DNA of 64,000 bases, taken from assembly GCF_030009775.1 (NCBI RefSeq), contig NZ_JASCTH010000005.1, forward strand, positions 248,001 through 312,000, read 5' to 3'. The position numbers and the translations under genes were made by a program. The notes beneath the pieces were generated by a model. That model was not told the DNA's origin, searched no databases, and saw only the letters and a list, made by a program, of their open reading frames with translations. The stretch is from Actinoplanes sandaracinus (GTDB lineage Bacteria; Actinomycetota; Actinomycetes; Mycobacteriales; Micromonosporaceae). Positions within the stretch are counted from its first letter, which is position 1. Each line of letters begins with the position of its first letter. Positions 34,301-41,879 of this stretch are shown here, piece by piece.

Positions 34301-34470
34301 AGAAGCAGCGCGGCCGGACGCCGTCGCTGTGGCAGCACCCGACGTTCCGGATCACCGGCGGCAAGGGCATCCCGGCGGGTGACGGCCAGTTCGTGGTGAC
34401 CGAACGTGACGCCGAGGGCCAGCTCATGTCGGCCACCGGTGTCCGCGCCCTCGAGGCGGGCGACCGCTAG
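31324..34470 (+). CDS. acbE: secreted alpha-amylase AcbE
   Basis: Extracellular starch hydrolase of 1048 residues, expected to resist the pathway product. Signal peptide ends near AHA (residue 28). GH13 catalytic residues lie in DVDGYRLDTLKA, FMFGEVWS and FLGNHDMGR. After the barrel comes an Ig-like domain (TVAFTSPTAGALVPTRTELA) and two tandem pullulanase-type carbohydrate modules, each beginning VVHYQRPGGDYDNWRLH or VLHYRRPAGDYDGWGLH. GGAAAGG precedes the ATG. Close paralogue of acbZ at the other end of the cluster. Confidence 0.85.
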   Translation: MDRLLKFCLPGVLLAAGGALSVPGSAHAAPVRAPSPAEAAAVWNSDRPPSQAEQLYLVVPDRFANGDTGNDQGKLTGDRLTTGHDPTDAGFYHGGDIQGVIDKLDYIQGLGTTAIWLTPIFENKPVQGTGKDASAGYHGYWITDFTRVDPHFGTNEDLKRLVELVHQRGMKIYLDIVVNHTADVIKHAEGTAYVDKGTAPYRDTRGRAFEDRNYADATHGFPKVDKKSFPYEPVFATPADATVKKPAWLNDPAMYHNRGETTFGGENAEYGDFTGGLDDLWTERPEVVRGLTDIYADWVRQFDVDGYRLDTLKATNLAFWPTFTQGVQKAAAQAGKPDFFMFGEVWSKDQEVGSTYVRRGGLPATIDFPFQGAAQSFVTGKAAARSLADLYAKDDLYTAAGTDAGRLPTFLGNHDMGRIATLIKAGDNATGVRRLQLANELMFLTRGQPVVYSGDEQGFTGALGDKGSRQDMFASRTPDYLDDELIGTTSTHATGNYDAGHPLYRTIAELGALRKAHPVLRDGMQITRYAADRPGVFAASRIDRTARAEYVIAVNNAATAQTATFDTSTPESGFVPVYGAGEAAATGADGKLTITVPPLSAVAYRADKTIPAPSAAPTVAFTSPTAGALVPTRTELAATTTGDPLATVTFSAKIGNSAWREVGTAGRAPYRAYHDLTGLAGGTAVQYRAVVRDGQGRTSTATTRINVGTARPEAGYAVVHYQRPGGDYDNWRLHASGDVEPAEPAPFTGEDAYGRFAWVKIKPGAKKVTFTVRDENGVKDVDADRSLNPKQTPEIWLKQGDPAISYEGPAPAPAPNTAVLHYRRPAGDYDGWGLHMWDGAATPTANWGAPFLPESFDSFGAVFRIPLAPGATGLSYIMHAGDTKDLPGDQRLEFAGAGREVWLLGGVQERLLPSVVKPARLDLTKSEAVRVDRNTIAWKFGTPNTLEPAGAATDGRVYDLVHAPKGGLSIVDGELSGEYRSVRLEAQRDGLTEKQRGRTPSLWQHPTFRITGGKGIPAGDGQFVVTERDAEGQLMSATGVRALEAGDR

Positions 34471-34480
34471 ACACCACCCG

Positions 34481-34535
34481 CACCACGGCGGAGGCCGGTC
34501 TCCCGAGTCACGGGAGGCCGGCCTCCGCCGTGGTG
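34481..34535. terminator. bidirectional hairpin terminator acbE / acbA
   Basis: 25-base arms (34481-34505 and 34511-34535, 24 of 25 matching) around AGTCA, located 11 bases after the acbE stop and 9 bases before the acbA stop. Confidence 0.8.
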
Positions 34536-34544
34536 GCCGGCTCG

Positions 34545-35453
34545 TCATCGGGCCGCGGCACTCAACGGCTGCTGGCCCGCCACGAACGGATCGACGGCCG
34601 CCAGGTCCACGAGGTACTCGCCGTAACCACTGCTCATCAGCGGCTCGGCCAGGCCGCGCAACTGGGCGTCGTCGATGAACCCGGCCCGCCAGGCCGCCTC
34701 CTCCACACAGCCGATCTTGATGCCCTGGCCCTCGTCGATGGCCCGGACGTAGTCCACCGCGCGCATGCAGTCGGCCAGGGTGCCGGTGTCCAGCCAGACC
34801 GCGCCGCGCGGCAGCACGGTCACCGACAGCGCGCCACGCCTGCGGTATTCCTCGTTGACCGCGGTGATCTCCAGCTCCCCGCGAGGGCTCGGCGTCAGCG
34901 CCCGCGCGATCCCCACCACATCGGCGTCGTAGAGATAGAAACCGGGCACCGCGTACGGCGAGCGCGGCCGCTCCGGCTTCTCCTCGATGGACAGCACCCG
35001 GCCGGCGCCGTCGAACTCGACGACACCGTAGGCCGACGGATCGGCCACCGCGACGCCGAAGACGTGCCCGCCGCTCGTGCCGCGCATCCGCCGCACCGCC
35101 GGGCGGAAGTCCACACCGTGGAGGAGGTTGTCGCCCAGCATGAGCGCCGCCGGCTCACCGGCGAGAAACTCCTCGCCGATCAGGAACGCCTCGGCGATGC
35201 CGGCCGGGCGCTGCTGGATCGCGTACTCCAGGCGCAGGCCCCACTGCGAGCCGTCACCGAGGAGCCGCTGGAACTGGGCGACCTCGTGCTCGTTGGTGAT
35301 GACCAGGATCTCCCGGATCCCGCCACCGATCAGGGTGGACAACGGGTAATAGATCATTGGCTTGTCATAGACCGGCATGAGCTGTTTGGAAACCGCCCAT
35401 GTCACCGGCCTAAGCCTTGAACCGGTGCCTCCGGCCAGCAATATTCCGCGCAC
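34545..35453 (-). CDS. acbA: glucose-1-phosphate thymidylyltransferase AcbA
   Basis: Makes dTDP-glucose from dTTP and glucose 1-phosphate, the first step of the 4-amino-4,6-dideoxyglucose branch. 302 residues, full RmlA length, with [20 protein letters not shown] and [14 protein letters not shown] at the N-terminus, [10 protein letters not shown] and EEKPERPRS motifs. The GTG at 35453 has no properly spaced ribosome site, and the upstream region is the eroded acbB relic, so expression may be impaired or leaderless. The next pathway enzyme, AcbB, is broken here. Confidence 0.88.
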   Translation of the reverse strand: MRGILLAGGTGSRLRPVTWAVSKQLMPVYDKPMIYYPLSTLIGGGIREILVITNEHEVAQFQRLLGDGSQWGLRLEYAIQQRPAGIAEAFLIGEEFLAGEPAALMLGDNLLHGVDFRPAVRRMRGTSGGHVFGVAVADPSAYGVVEFDGAGRVLSIEEKPERPRSPYAVPGFYLYDADVVGIARALTPSPRGELEITAVNEEYRRRGALSVTVLPRGAVWLDTGTLADCMRAVDYVRAIDEGQGIKIGCVEEAAWRAGFIDDAQLRGLAEPLMSSGYGEYLVDLAAVDPFVAGQQPLSAAAR

Positions 35454-35520
35454 TCCACGACCATATCAGCCGAATCCCGGAAAGCGCCTTCCGTGATTAC
35501 GCTCACGACACCGAACGCGA

Positions 35521-35866
35521 TGGGCCGGTCGATGAGATCGCTGCTCCTGCCACCGGACGCACGGCAGGGACGTCGTCGTGAGCCGCTGCTCCACAATTAC
35601 GGAACCCGGCGATTCCCGAGACCATGACTTCGCTGTTCGTCACCCGGCGGCGGCCGCGAGGCGACGAATCTGGAATTGATCGAAATCCTCGTCGAGGAAT
35701 GCGGCGCATCGCCCGGAAAGGTGTCGTTCATGACCGGCCGAAAGGCCACGACCGCCGTTACTCGCTTAGTTATTCGAAGATGGCCGGCGAGCTTGGTCAC
35801 CGACCTCGGGTCGAATACCTAAAAAGGTATCGCGAGAACACTTCCTGGTGGTCATCGCCGCAGTGA
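35521..35866 (+). pseudogene. acbB: acbB relic: dTDP-glucose 4,6-dehydratase, frameshifted
   Basis: Pieces of an RmlB-type C-terminal half appear in order across shifting frames: HRTHGRDVVVSRCS (35551-35592), NYGTRRFP (35595-35618), TMTSLFVT (35621-35644), then after a loss of about 45 codons GGGREATNLELIEILVEECG and SPGKVSF (35646-35729), GHDRRYSLSYSKMAGELGH with RPRVEY (ending 35818), and YRENTSWW before a stop at 35864-35866. Four of the breaks fit single-base deletions (for example RCS-N-NYG). The N-terminal half with the NAD-binding motif is gone. Divergent from acbA. Confidence 0.88.
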
Positions 35867-35884
35867 GCGGTGAATGAGAAGGAA

Positions 35885-35915
35885 TGCCGATCACCGGGAG
35901 AGCCGGTGATCGGCA
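35885..35915. terminator. hairpin terminator of the acbV-to-acbC operon
   Basis: Perfect 13-base arms (TGCCGATCACCGG and its complement) around GAGAG, 11 bases after the acbC stop in the direction of transcription. Confidence 0.8.
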
Positions 35916-35925
35916 AACCTGTCGG

Positions 35926-37143
35926 TCAGGCCCGCAGCGGCTGGGCGTAGGCGAGGTCCTCGCAGAGGCGGCGTTGCATCGCCGCGGCCGCGGCCAGCTC
36001 GTCGACCGTCACGTCGTTGACGAACGTGACCCCACCGATCCCGACCGGCAACGGCAGTCGCTGCTGGTCGTCACGGTGCCGCACGGTGTCCCGCAGCGCG
36101 CACTCCAGCACCGCGGGATTGAGCAGCGGATGCCAGGTCGGCAGTTCGAGTTCCGCCATCAGCCGCAGGATCCGGTCCCGCTGCGTCTCGTCGAGCAGGC
36201 CACGCCGGTAGGCCATCACCGTGGTCAGCGCCATGTCGACGCAGACGGCCTCACCGTGCAACAGCGACGGCAGCGCCCGCATCTCGACGGTCGGGCTGAA
36301 CGTGTGCCCGTAGTCGACACAGCGTTCCAGCCGGCCCTCCCACAGGTTGGGCCCGAGTTCCTCCAGCATGCCCTGGGTCGCTGCCCGCAACGCGAGCGTG
36401 GCGGCCTGGTCACCGGCCGGGGTGTGACCCTGGAACCGTTCGTCCAGGAGCAGCCGGCCGGACCGTTCGAGCAGATCGAAGAGGGCGGCGTCCTTGATCA
36501 GGGCGATCTTCAGCATCTCGGCCATGCCGTTGCTGACGTGCCGGCGGTCCAGCGTCGCCAGGAACCGGCGGTCCAGCAGGGTCAGGTCGGCCGGGGCGTA
36601 GGTGCCCAGCCGGTTCTTGTGACCGTTGAAGTTGACGCCGGTCTTGGCGCCCACCCCGGCGTCGATCAGCCCGACCAGGGTGGTCGGCACCCGGAGGAAC
36701 GGCGTGCCGCGCCGATAGAGGCTGGCGACCAGCCCGGCGACGTCCATCAGCACGCCGCCGCCGATGACGATCATCGGTTCCCGGCGGCGGGCCAGGCCGA
36801 ACGCGTCCATCTCCGCCACGATGCGAGCCACCGAGTCGAAGTCCTTGACCGTCTCGGCGACCTGCATCACCAGCATCGCGTGATCGATGCCGTGATGGGT
36901 GAAGTACTCCCGGATGCGAGCGCCGTACAGGGCGTTGACGGCGCTGTCCACGACCACGAACCGGCGCCGCGAACCGAAGCCGCTCTCCCCGGCCTCGAGC
37001 AGGTCGGTCCGGTCCAGACCGAACACGTCGTCGCGCAGGCGCACCTCGTACGAAACCTGCTTCAGCGCCTGGACCCGCCACGAATCGTGGTGGTCGCCCG
37101 CACGTACCCCCGGCACGCCGCCGACCGTGTCGACACCGCTCAC
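35926..37143 (-). CDS. acbC: 2-epi-5-epi-valiolone synthase AcbC
   Basis: Cyclises sedoheptulose 7-phosphate to 2-epi-5-epi-valiolone, the C7-cyclitol precursor of valienamine. 405 residues of the dehydroquinate-synthase-like sugar phosphate cyclase family, with the NAD-binding stretch VIGGGVLMDVAGLVASLYRR, VPTTLVGLIDAGVGAKTGVN, and zinc ligands in AEMLKIALIKD, DYGHTFSP and LLHGEAV. GTG at 37143 follows GGGGAG and overlaps the acbO stop by four bases. Last gene of the operon. Confidence 0.93.
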   Translation of the reverse strand: MSGVDTVGGVPGVRAGDHHDSWRVQALKQVSYEVRLRDDVFGLDRTDLLEAGESGFGSRRRFVVVDSAVNALYGARIREYFTHHGIDHAMLVMQVAETVKDFDSVARIVAEMDAFGLARRREPMIVIGGGVLMDVAGLVASLYRRGTPFLRVPTTLVGLIDAGVGAKTGVNFNGHKNRLGTYAPADLTLLDRRFLATLDRRHVSNGMAEMLKIALIKDAALFDLLERSGRLLLDERFQGHTPAGDQAATLALRAATQGMLEELGPNLWEGRLERCVDYGHTFSPTVEMRALPSLLHGEAVCVDMALTTVMAYRRGLLDETQRDRILRLMAELELPTWHPLLNPAVLECALRDTVRHRDDQQRLPLPVGIGGVTFVNDVTVDELAAAAAMQRRLCEDLAYAQPLRA

Positions 37144-37985
37144 GCCTGTCTCCCCGTTCTTGTGTCTGCATGAGGCCGGCGACTGCCGGCCGGTACCCGG
37201 CTCCACCGCAGCGCCGCCTGCCGCGCCCATGCCAGATCGGCACGCAGCCGTACGCCGTCGTTGTCGCGGTAGTCGTTCTCCAGCACCAGTGCGCGTACCC
37301 GCGCCGGGCCGTCCCCGAGCGCGGCGAGGGTGTCCCGCAGACCGCCCTGACCAGCGCCGAGCAGCGGCGAGGGCCCCACGTCCGGCGGGCCGTCCTTGAG
37401 ATGGACCTGGTCGGCGAGACACGGCCCGAGCTCCGCGGCCAGCACGGCGGGCGACAACCCGTGCGCCACCGGGTTGAACGTGTCCAGCAGCAGCCGGAAG
37501 GCCGGCGAACCCACCTGGTCCACCAGTCGCCGGGCCCGGTCCGCCGGCAGGACGTTCTCACTGGCCAGCAGGATGCCCCGGTCCTGCGCCCGGGCCGCGG
37601 TCCAGCGCAGGGCGGCCACCGTGCGCTCGAAGCCGGCCTGGTCGGTGATGGCGCTGCGCCGGAAGCTGGGCACGATGAGCAGCGGCGCCCCGAGAGCCCC
37701 GGCGGCGTCCACCAACCGGGTCAGCACCGGGCGCACGACGGCCGGCTCGGCGGTGAGGCCGATGTCGTTGAGCAGGTTGCCGGCCAGCGCGAGCACGCCG
37801 ACACCGGTCGCCGCCGACGCCGCCCGCAGTTGTTCGACGCGGCCGGGCCCGTCCACCAGGACGCCGCGGCCCGGCCCGCCGAAGTCCAGTTGCAGCCCGT
37901 CGGCGCCCACCTCGGCCGCCAGGCGGAACGCCGCCACGCCCGACGGCGCGAGGCGCCACTCGGCCAGCCCGACCTGGCATCTCAT
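37140..37985 (-). CDS. acbO: 2-epi-5-epi-valiolone 7-phosphate 2-epimerase AcbO
   Basis: A 281-residue TIM-barrel protein of the xylose isomerase/AP endonuclease 2 family; in the acarbose pathway AcbO epimerises C-2 of 2-epi-5-epi-valiolone 7-phosphate. Conserved metal-site elements include ILLASENVLPADR, LLLDTFNPVAHG, DQVHLKDGPPD and LVLENDY. ATG at 37985 overlaps the acbN stop (ATGA). Assignment rests on family plus synteny. Confidence 0.85.
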   Translation of the reverse strand: MRCQVGLAEWRLAPSGVAAFRLAAEVGADGLQLDFGGPGRGVLVDGPGRVEQLRAASAATGVGVLALAGNLLNDIGLTAEPAVVRPVLTRLVDAAGALGAPLLIVPSFRRSAITDQAGFERTVAALRWTAARAQDRGILLASENVLPADRARRLVDQVGSPAFRLLLDTFNPVAHGLSPAVLAAELGPCLADQVHLKDGPPDVGPSPLLGAGQGGLRDTLAALGDGPARVRALVLENDYRDNDGVRLRADLAWARQAALRWSRVPAGSRRPHADTRTGRQA

Positions 37986-38740
37986 GTGCGTACCGGCCGG
38001 CTCTGCGAGACCGGCAGGCGCTCGGTCACCGACCACCAGTCGCCGCCGGAGTCGACGACCAGGCTGTCGCCGTGGTGACCGGACCCGGCGGTGACGGCGA
38101 GGTCGACGGCGACCCGGGCGAAATCGGCCGGCACCATGTAGGAGCTGTAGTCGAAGTCGAGCGGGCGACGCCGGCGGATGCCGGGCGAGTCCACCATGCC
38201 GGCGGGCAGCACCTGCACGATCCGGACCCGGTTCTCGTCCTCCTCCTGCGCCACCGAGTCGAGCAGCGCCTTGGCGGCGGCCTTGGAGGCGGTGTACCCG
38301 GACCGTCCCGGGCCGGCGTTGTAGACGACCTCGGAGGAGACGCCCAGGAACAGCCCGGGCCCGGCGGCACGCAGCCGGGGCAGTGCCGCCTTCAGGGTCA
38401 GCCACAGCCCGTGCACGTTGATGTCGAGCTGGGTACGCCATTCGCCGACGGCCACGTCGTCGAAGCCGGCGCGCCGGTCCCCGTAGGAGACCGCCGAGAA
38501 GCACGCGAGGTCGAGACGGGCGCCGGCGATCCGGCCCAGCATCGCGCCCGCGCCGTCGGTGTCGGTGAGGTCGAGCCGCTCCCACCGCAGGGCGGAGGCG
38601 CCGGGCCCGGTCGGCCGGCTGCGGCCGCAGACCACCACGTCGGCGCCGGCGGCGGCCCAGGCGTCCGCGATGCCCCGGCCGATACCGGTGGTGCCGCCCA
38701 CCACCAGAGCGCGGCGGCCTGCGAGGGTCCTGGTCGTCAA
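37982..38740 (-). CDS. acbN: short-chain dehydrogenase AcbN
   Basis: NAD(P)-dependent oxidoreductase of 252 residues in the cyclitol branch. Rossmann motif VVGGTTGIGRGIADAWAAAG near the N-terminus and catalytic YxxxK in GYTASKAAAKA, with Ser in LGVSSEVVYN. Forms 4-base overlaps with acbL upstream and acbO downstream. Its exact substrate cannot be read from sequence; in acarbose work AcbL and AcbN act on phosphorylated valiolone/valienol intermediates. Confidence 0.85.
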   Translation of the reverse strand: MTTRTLAGRRALVVGGTTGIGRGIADAWAAAGADVVVCGRSRPTGPGASALRWERLDLTDTDGAGAMLGRIAGARLDLACFSAVSYGDRRAGFDDVAVGEWRTQLDINVHGLWLTLKAALPRLRAAGPGLFLGVSSEVVYNAGPGRSGYTASKAAAKALLDSVAQEEDENRVRIVQVLPAGMVDSPGIRRRRPLDFDYSSYMVPADFARVAVDLAVTAGSGHHGDSLVVDSGGDWWSVTERLPVSQSRPVRT

Positions 38741-39834
38741 CGGAGGTCCTTCCTGATGTCGATCTCGATCGAGAGTTTGACGAGCCGGTGGCCGTCGATG
38801 ATCCGGTTGCGGCCGGTCCGCAGCGCGGTCATGATCCGGGCCGCTCCGTCCAGATCGGTGCGGTGCGTGATGAGGTCGCGGTAGCGCTCCGGGTCCCGGG
38901 CCAGTTCCCCGGCGGCCGCGCGCAGGTGCTCGTTGCTCACCCCGCGATGGCCCAGCAGCCGGACGCCACCGGATGTCGTGGTGACCAGCGCCGGGTCGGG
39001 CCGGCCCCCGCAGTTGGCCGCCCGCACCGCGGTCAGGTCGACGCCGGGAAGCAACGCGGTCCGCGCGCCCGGCGGCAGGCCGCCGACCACATCGATCAGA
39101 GTGCCGGGCCCGGTGACGGCGAGCGCCGCCTCCAGCGCCGCCACGGTGGCGTCGCGGGGCGTCGCCAGCAGCACGGCCACCGGTCCGGGCAGGGCGGCGG
39201 CCAGTTCACCGGCGACGAGCGACGATCCCGGGGGGTACGGGCCGCCGACGCTGAACCGCCGTCCGGCCTCGGTGTGGTGCACCAGGACCACCCGGGTCCG
39301 CTCCCCCAGCCACCGGGCGGCCGCCCGGGCCGCGAGATGGCCCACCGTGCCGTCACCGATGATCAGCAGGGTCTCCGGGTGTGCGGCCCGTAGCTGGCTC
39401 AGGGCGTACCGCACCACGGCGAGCGGCTCCAGCAACGGGCCCAGGGTGACGTCGGTGCTCTCCGGCAGGACGACCACCATGCCACCGGCCACCGCCGTGG
39501 CCGGCAGCAGCGTCCGTTCCTGCAGCAGGCCGGCCACATTGTGGCCGAGCAGGAAACCCGGGTCCCCGGGATGGGTGGGGTTGACCGCCACGAGCGTGCC
39601 GGGCCTCAGGCTCGCCGGGACGCCGTCGCCGGTCGCCACCACGCGGGCGATCCCCTCGTGCCCGATGATCGGCGCCGGGTCGTCGCGCAGGCCGCGCAGC
39701 ATCTGGATGTCGGTGCCGCACAGCCCGGCGTACCGCGGGGCGATCACCATCTCCCCCGGCCCGGGGACCGGTGTCGGCACGGTGGCGACCGTCACGGTGT
39801 CGCCGGTGCGGACGATGGCGCGATGTGTGCTCAC
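38737..39834 (-). CDS. acbL: zinc-type (MDR) cyclitol dehydrogenase AcbL
   Basis: Medium-chain dehydrogenase of 365 residues. N-terminal GroES-like domain with GLCGTDIQMLRG and GHEGIARVV supplies the catalytic zinc site; a Rossmann domain follows with LLIIGDGTVGHLAARAA. The structural-zinc Cys cluster of classical alcohol dehydrogenases is absent. GTG at 39834 overlaps the acbM stop (GTGA). Acts with AcbN on valiolone-derived phosphates. Confidence 0.83.
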   Translation of the reverse strand: MSTHRAIVRTGDTVTVATVPTPVPGPGEMVIAPRYAGLCGTDIQMLRGLRDDPAPIIGHEGIARVVATGDGVPASLRPGTLVAVNPTHPGDPGFLLGHNVAGLLQERTLLPATAVAGGMVVVLPESTDVTLGPLLEPLAVVRYALSQLRAAHPETLLIIGDGTVGHLAARAAARWLGERTRVVLVHHTEAGRRFSVGGPYPPGSSLVAGELAAALPGPVAVLLATPRDATVAALEAALAVTGPGTLIDVVGGLPPGARTALLPGVDLTAVRAANCGGRPDPALVTTTSGGVRLLGHRGVSNEHLRAAAGELARDPERYRDLITHRTDLDGAARIMTALRTGRNRIIDGHRLVKLSIEIDIRKDLR

Positions 39835-40913
39835 GGCCGCACCTGTCCCGCGCACGCCGTGCCCCGCTCGGCGGCCAGTGCCGCCAGGCCCGCTCCGACC
39901 AGCGGGTCCGCGGTGTCCGGCCCGATCACCTCGATCCGCCCGAGCAGCCAGCCGGGGTCCTGCTCGCCGGTGAGGTACAGCCCCTGCCGGCCGAGGTGGC
40001 CGTAGAGCGCCGCCTCGTAGTGCGGCCCGAGGCCCTGGACCACGCCGCCGGTCAGGGCCATCATGTCGATCTCCGGATCCAGGCAGAGCGCGGTCCGCAG
40101 CACGTCGGCGACCGGGCCGGTCACCGCGTCCAGCAGCCGGGCCGCCATCGCGTCGCCACCGTCCAGGGCCGCCCGGAACACCGGCTCGAAACCGTCGCCC
40201 CCGGCCGGCCGGGCGGCCAGCGCCGACGCCGCCCAGGCCGCCGGGTGCCGCCGGGCCATCTCGGCGGCGACACGCTGGATGCCCGGACCGGAGGAGAACG
40301 CCGCCACATGGCCGGGCTCACCGCAGTCGCACCGGGACTCCACCGGCACGCCGTCGATCAGGACGGTGGCCGGCAGGTGACCGATCTCGCCCTGCAGACC
40401 GGCACCGTCGACCGGAACGTGCCCGGTACGCAGGTCCATCGTGCGGCAGGCGATGCCGGTGCTGATCGTCGCCAGCGAGACCTTGCGCAGGTGCCGGCCG
40501 CGGACGGACTCGGCGACGTGCCACAGTCCGGCCGTGACGTCGTTGACGACCGACCAGCGCACGTCGGGCCGGGCCGCGCGCAGTGCCGCCGCCACGTTGA
40601 ACGGGCGGATGTCCGGGCCCCACAGCGGCGCCGAGGCGTACGCCGTCGAGTTCCGGTGGTCCATGGCCGCGCCCAGCGACACGCCCGCCCGGCCGTGCGG
40701 GGGGACCCGGAGCGCGAGCTCGCGGATCAGGCCGGCCTGCAGCTCGCCGACGCCGGCCTCCGGCAGCCGGGTGTGACCGGGTGACGGCGCCCGCCGCACC
40801 TCGCCCAGCCCGCCGTGCGGCGCCCACCGCGCCCAGCGCAGCCAGGTGCCGCCCACGTCGATGACGGTGAACGCGCCGCCCGGATCAGGGGCCGGTGCGG
40901 GTGGGGTCAGCAT
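39831..40913 (-). CDS. acbM: 2-epi-5-epi-valiolone 7-kinase AcbM (ROK family)
   Basis: ATP-dependent kinase of 360 residues phosphorylating the C-7 hydroxyl of 2-epi-5-epi-valiolone. ROK features: phosphate-binding DVGGTWLRWA near the N-terminus, VVNDVTAGLWHV with the catalytic Asp, the GEIGHLP motif and a CDCGEPGH zinc-type segment. Overlaps acbK by seven bases and acbL by four. Confidence 0.87.
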   Translation of the reverse strand: MLTPPAPAPDPGGAFTVIDVGGTWLRWARWAPHGGLGEVRRAPSPGHTRLPEAGVGELQAGLIRELALRVPPHGRAGVSLGAAMDHRNSTAYASAPLWGPDIRPFNVAAALRAARPDVRWSVVNDVTAGLWHVAESVRGRHLRKVSLATISTGIACRTMDLRTGHVPVDGAGLQGEIGHLPATVLIDGVPVESRCDCGEPGHVAAFSSGPGIQRVAAEMARRHPAAWAASALAARPAGGDGFEPVFRAALDGGDAMAARLLDAVTGPVADVLRTALCLDPEIDMMALTGGVVQGLGPHYEAALYGHLGRQGLYLTGEQDPGWLLGRIEVIGPDTADPLVGAGLAALAAERGTACAGQVRP

Positions 40914-41812
40914 CGGTCGGCCTGCCGCAACAGCGTGGCCCGGTCGATCGCGCTGACCCGGTTGCTGGGGATGGTGCAGGCGTACGCGCCCGCGATCGCC
41001 CCGTAGCGCAGGCAGGTCTCCAGCGGCTCACCGGCCAGGTGGCCGAAGAGGAAGCCGGACACGAACGCGTCGCCGGCCCCGTTGGAGTCCACCACCGGGG
41101 CGTGCGGCACGGCGGCTTCGAAGCGCCGGAGCTCGGTCTCGCCGCGGACCAGGACGTGACCGCCCTCGGCGCCGGCGGTCGCCACCACGACCTGGGCCCG
41201 GCCCTTGTCGATGATCTGCTGGAGCGTCGCCGGCACGTCGGCCAGCGCGGTGGCCGACAGGAACACCAGATCGGAGGCGTAGGCGTAGACCTCGAAAGGC
41301 TCGTACCGCCCGTCCCAGTTGTGCAGGTCGGTGGAGACCGTCGCGGACCCACCGGCCAGCCGGCCGACGACGTGCTGGCCGGGCGGGGTGATGCAGACGT
41401 GGACGTGCCGGGCGTGGGCGGTGTGCTCGGCGATGAGATCGGCGGGGAAGCGGTCCTCCTCGGCCTCACGGCTGCCGTCCCACAGCGACAGGCGGCGGCC
41501 GTCCGGGCCCACCATGTTCACCGCCCGCTTGGTGCCCGCCGCCGTGGGCAGCCCGGCGAACGGCAGTTGGTGGGCCTGGTGGAAGGCGCGGACCAAGGCG
41601 CCCTCGGGGTCGTCGCCGAGCACGTCGATGTGCATCGTGCGCAGGCCCAGCGCATGCAGGCCCAGGGCGACGTTGTCCCCGGTCTGCCCGGCTCGTGCCT
41701 CGATCGGCGGCACCACATAGCTGTCCCGGAACGGCAGGGGCAGTTCGGGCACGTAGGCGATCGTGTCGACGCCGGCTCCGCCGAGGACGAGGACGTCGGT
41801 GTTGTCGGACAT
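40907..41812 (-). CDS. acbK: acarbose 7-kinase AcbK (PfkB family)
   Basis: Sugar kinase of 301 residues. In Actinoplanes AcbK phosphorylates acarbose on the C7-cyclitol, thought to inactivate it inside the producer as self-protection. PfkB motifs: GGAGVDTIAYVPELP at the N-terminus with GQTGDNVALGLHALG, and the anion hole/catalytic Asp in DSNGAGDAFVSGFLFG. A good GAAGGAG ribosome site lies in the 67-base gap behind acbQ. Confidence 0.88.
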   Translation of the reverse strand: MSDNTDVLVLGGAGVDTIAYVPELPLPFRDSYVVPPIEARAGQTGDNVALGLHALGLRTMHIDVLGDDPEGALVRAFHQAHQLPFAGLPTAAGTKRAVNMVGPDGRRLSLWDGSREAEEDRFPADLIAEHTAHARHVHVCITPPGQHVVGRLAGGSATVSTDLHNWDGRYEPFEVYAYASDLVFLSATALADVPATLQQIIDKGRAQVVVATAGAEGGHVLVRGETELRRFEAAVPHAPVVDSNGAGDAFVSGFLFGHLAGEPLETCLRYGAIAGAYACTIPSNRVSAIDRATLLRQADRC

Positions 41813-41834
41813 GGTTCTCCTTCAGTGAGCGATA

Positions 41835-41865
41835 GCCGGATTCCGGGGTGGTAGCCGAATCCGGC
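41835..41865 (-). promoter_or_regulatory. hairpin in the only sizeable intra-operon gap (acbQ-acbK)
   Basis: GCCGGATTC (41835-41843) and GAATCCGGC (41857-41865) form perfect 9-base arms with a 13-base loop, between the acbQ stop and the acbK ribosome site. Every other junction in this 14-gene operon is within 3 bases or overlapping, so this may be an attenuator or mRNA processing site. Confidence 0.5.
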
Positions 41866-41879
41866 GGTGAGAGCCGAGC

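Noticed and set aside
35461..35478. PYQPNP reading as a further piece of acbB
   Set aside because: The wording resembles the PNSPY region of 4,6-dehydratases, but spacing to the next fragment is wrong, so it was left out of the pseudogene call.
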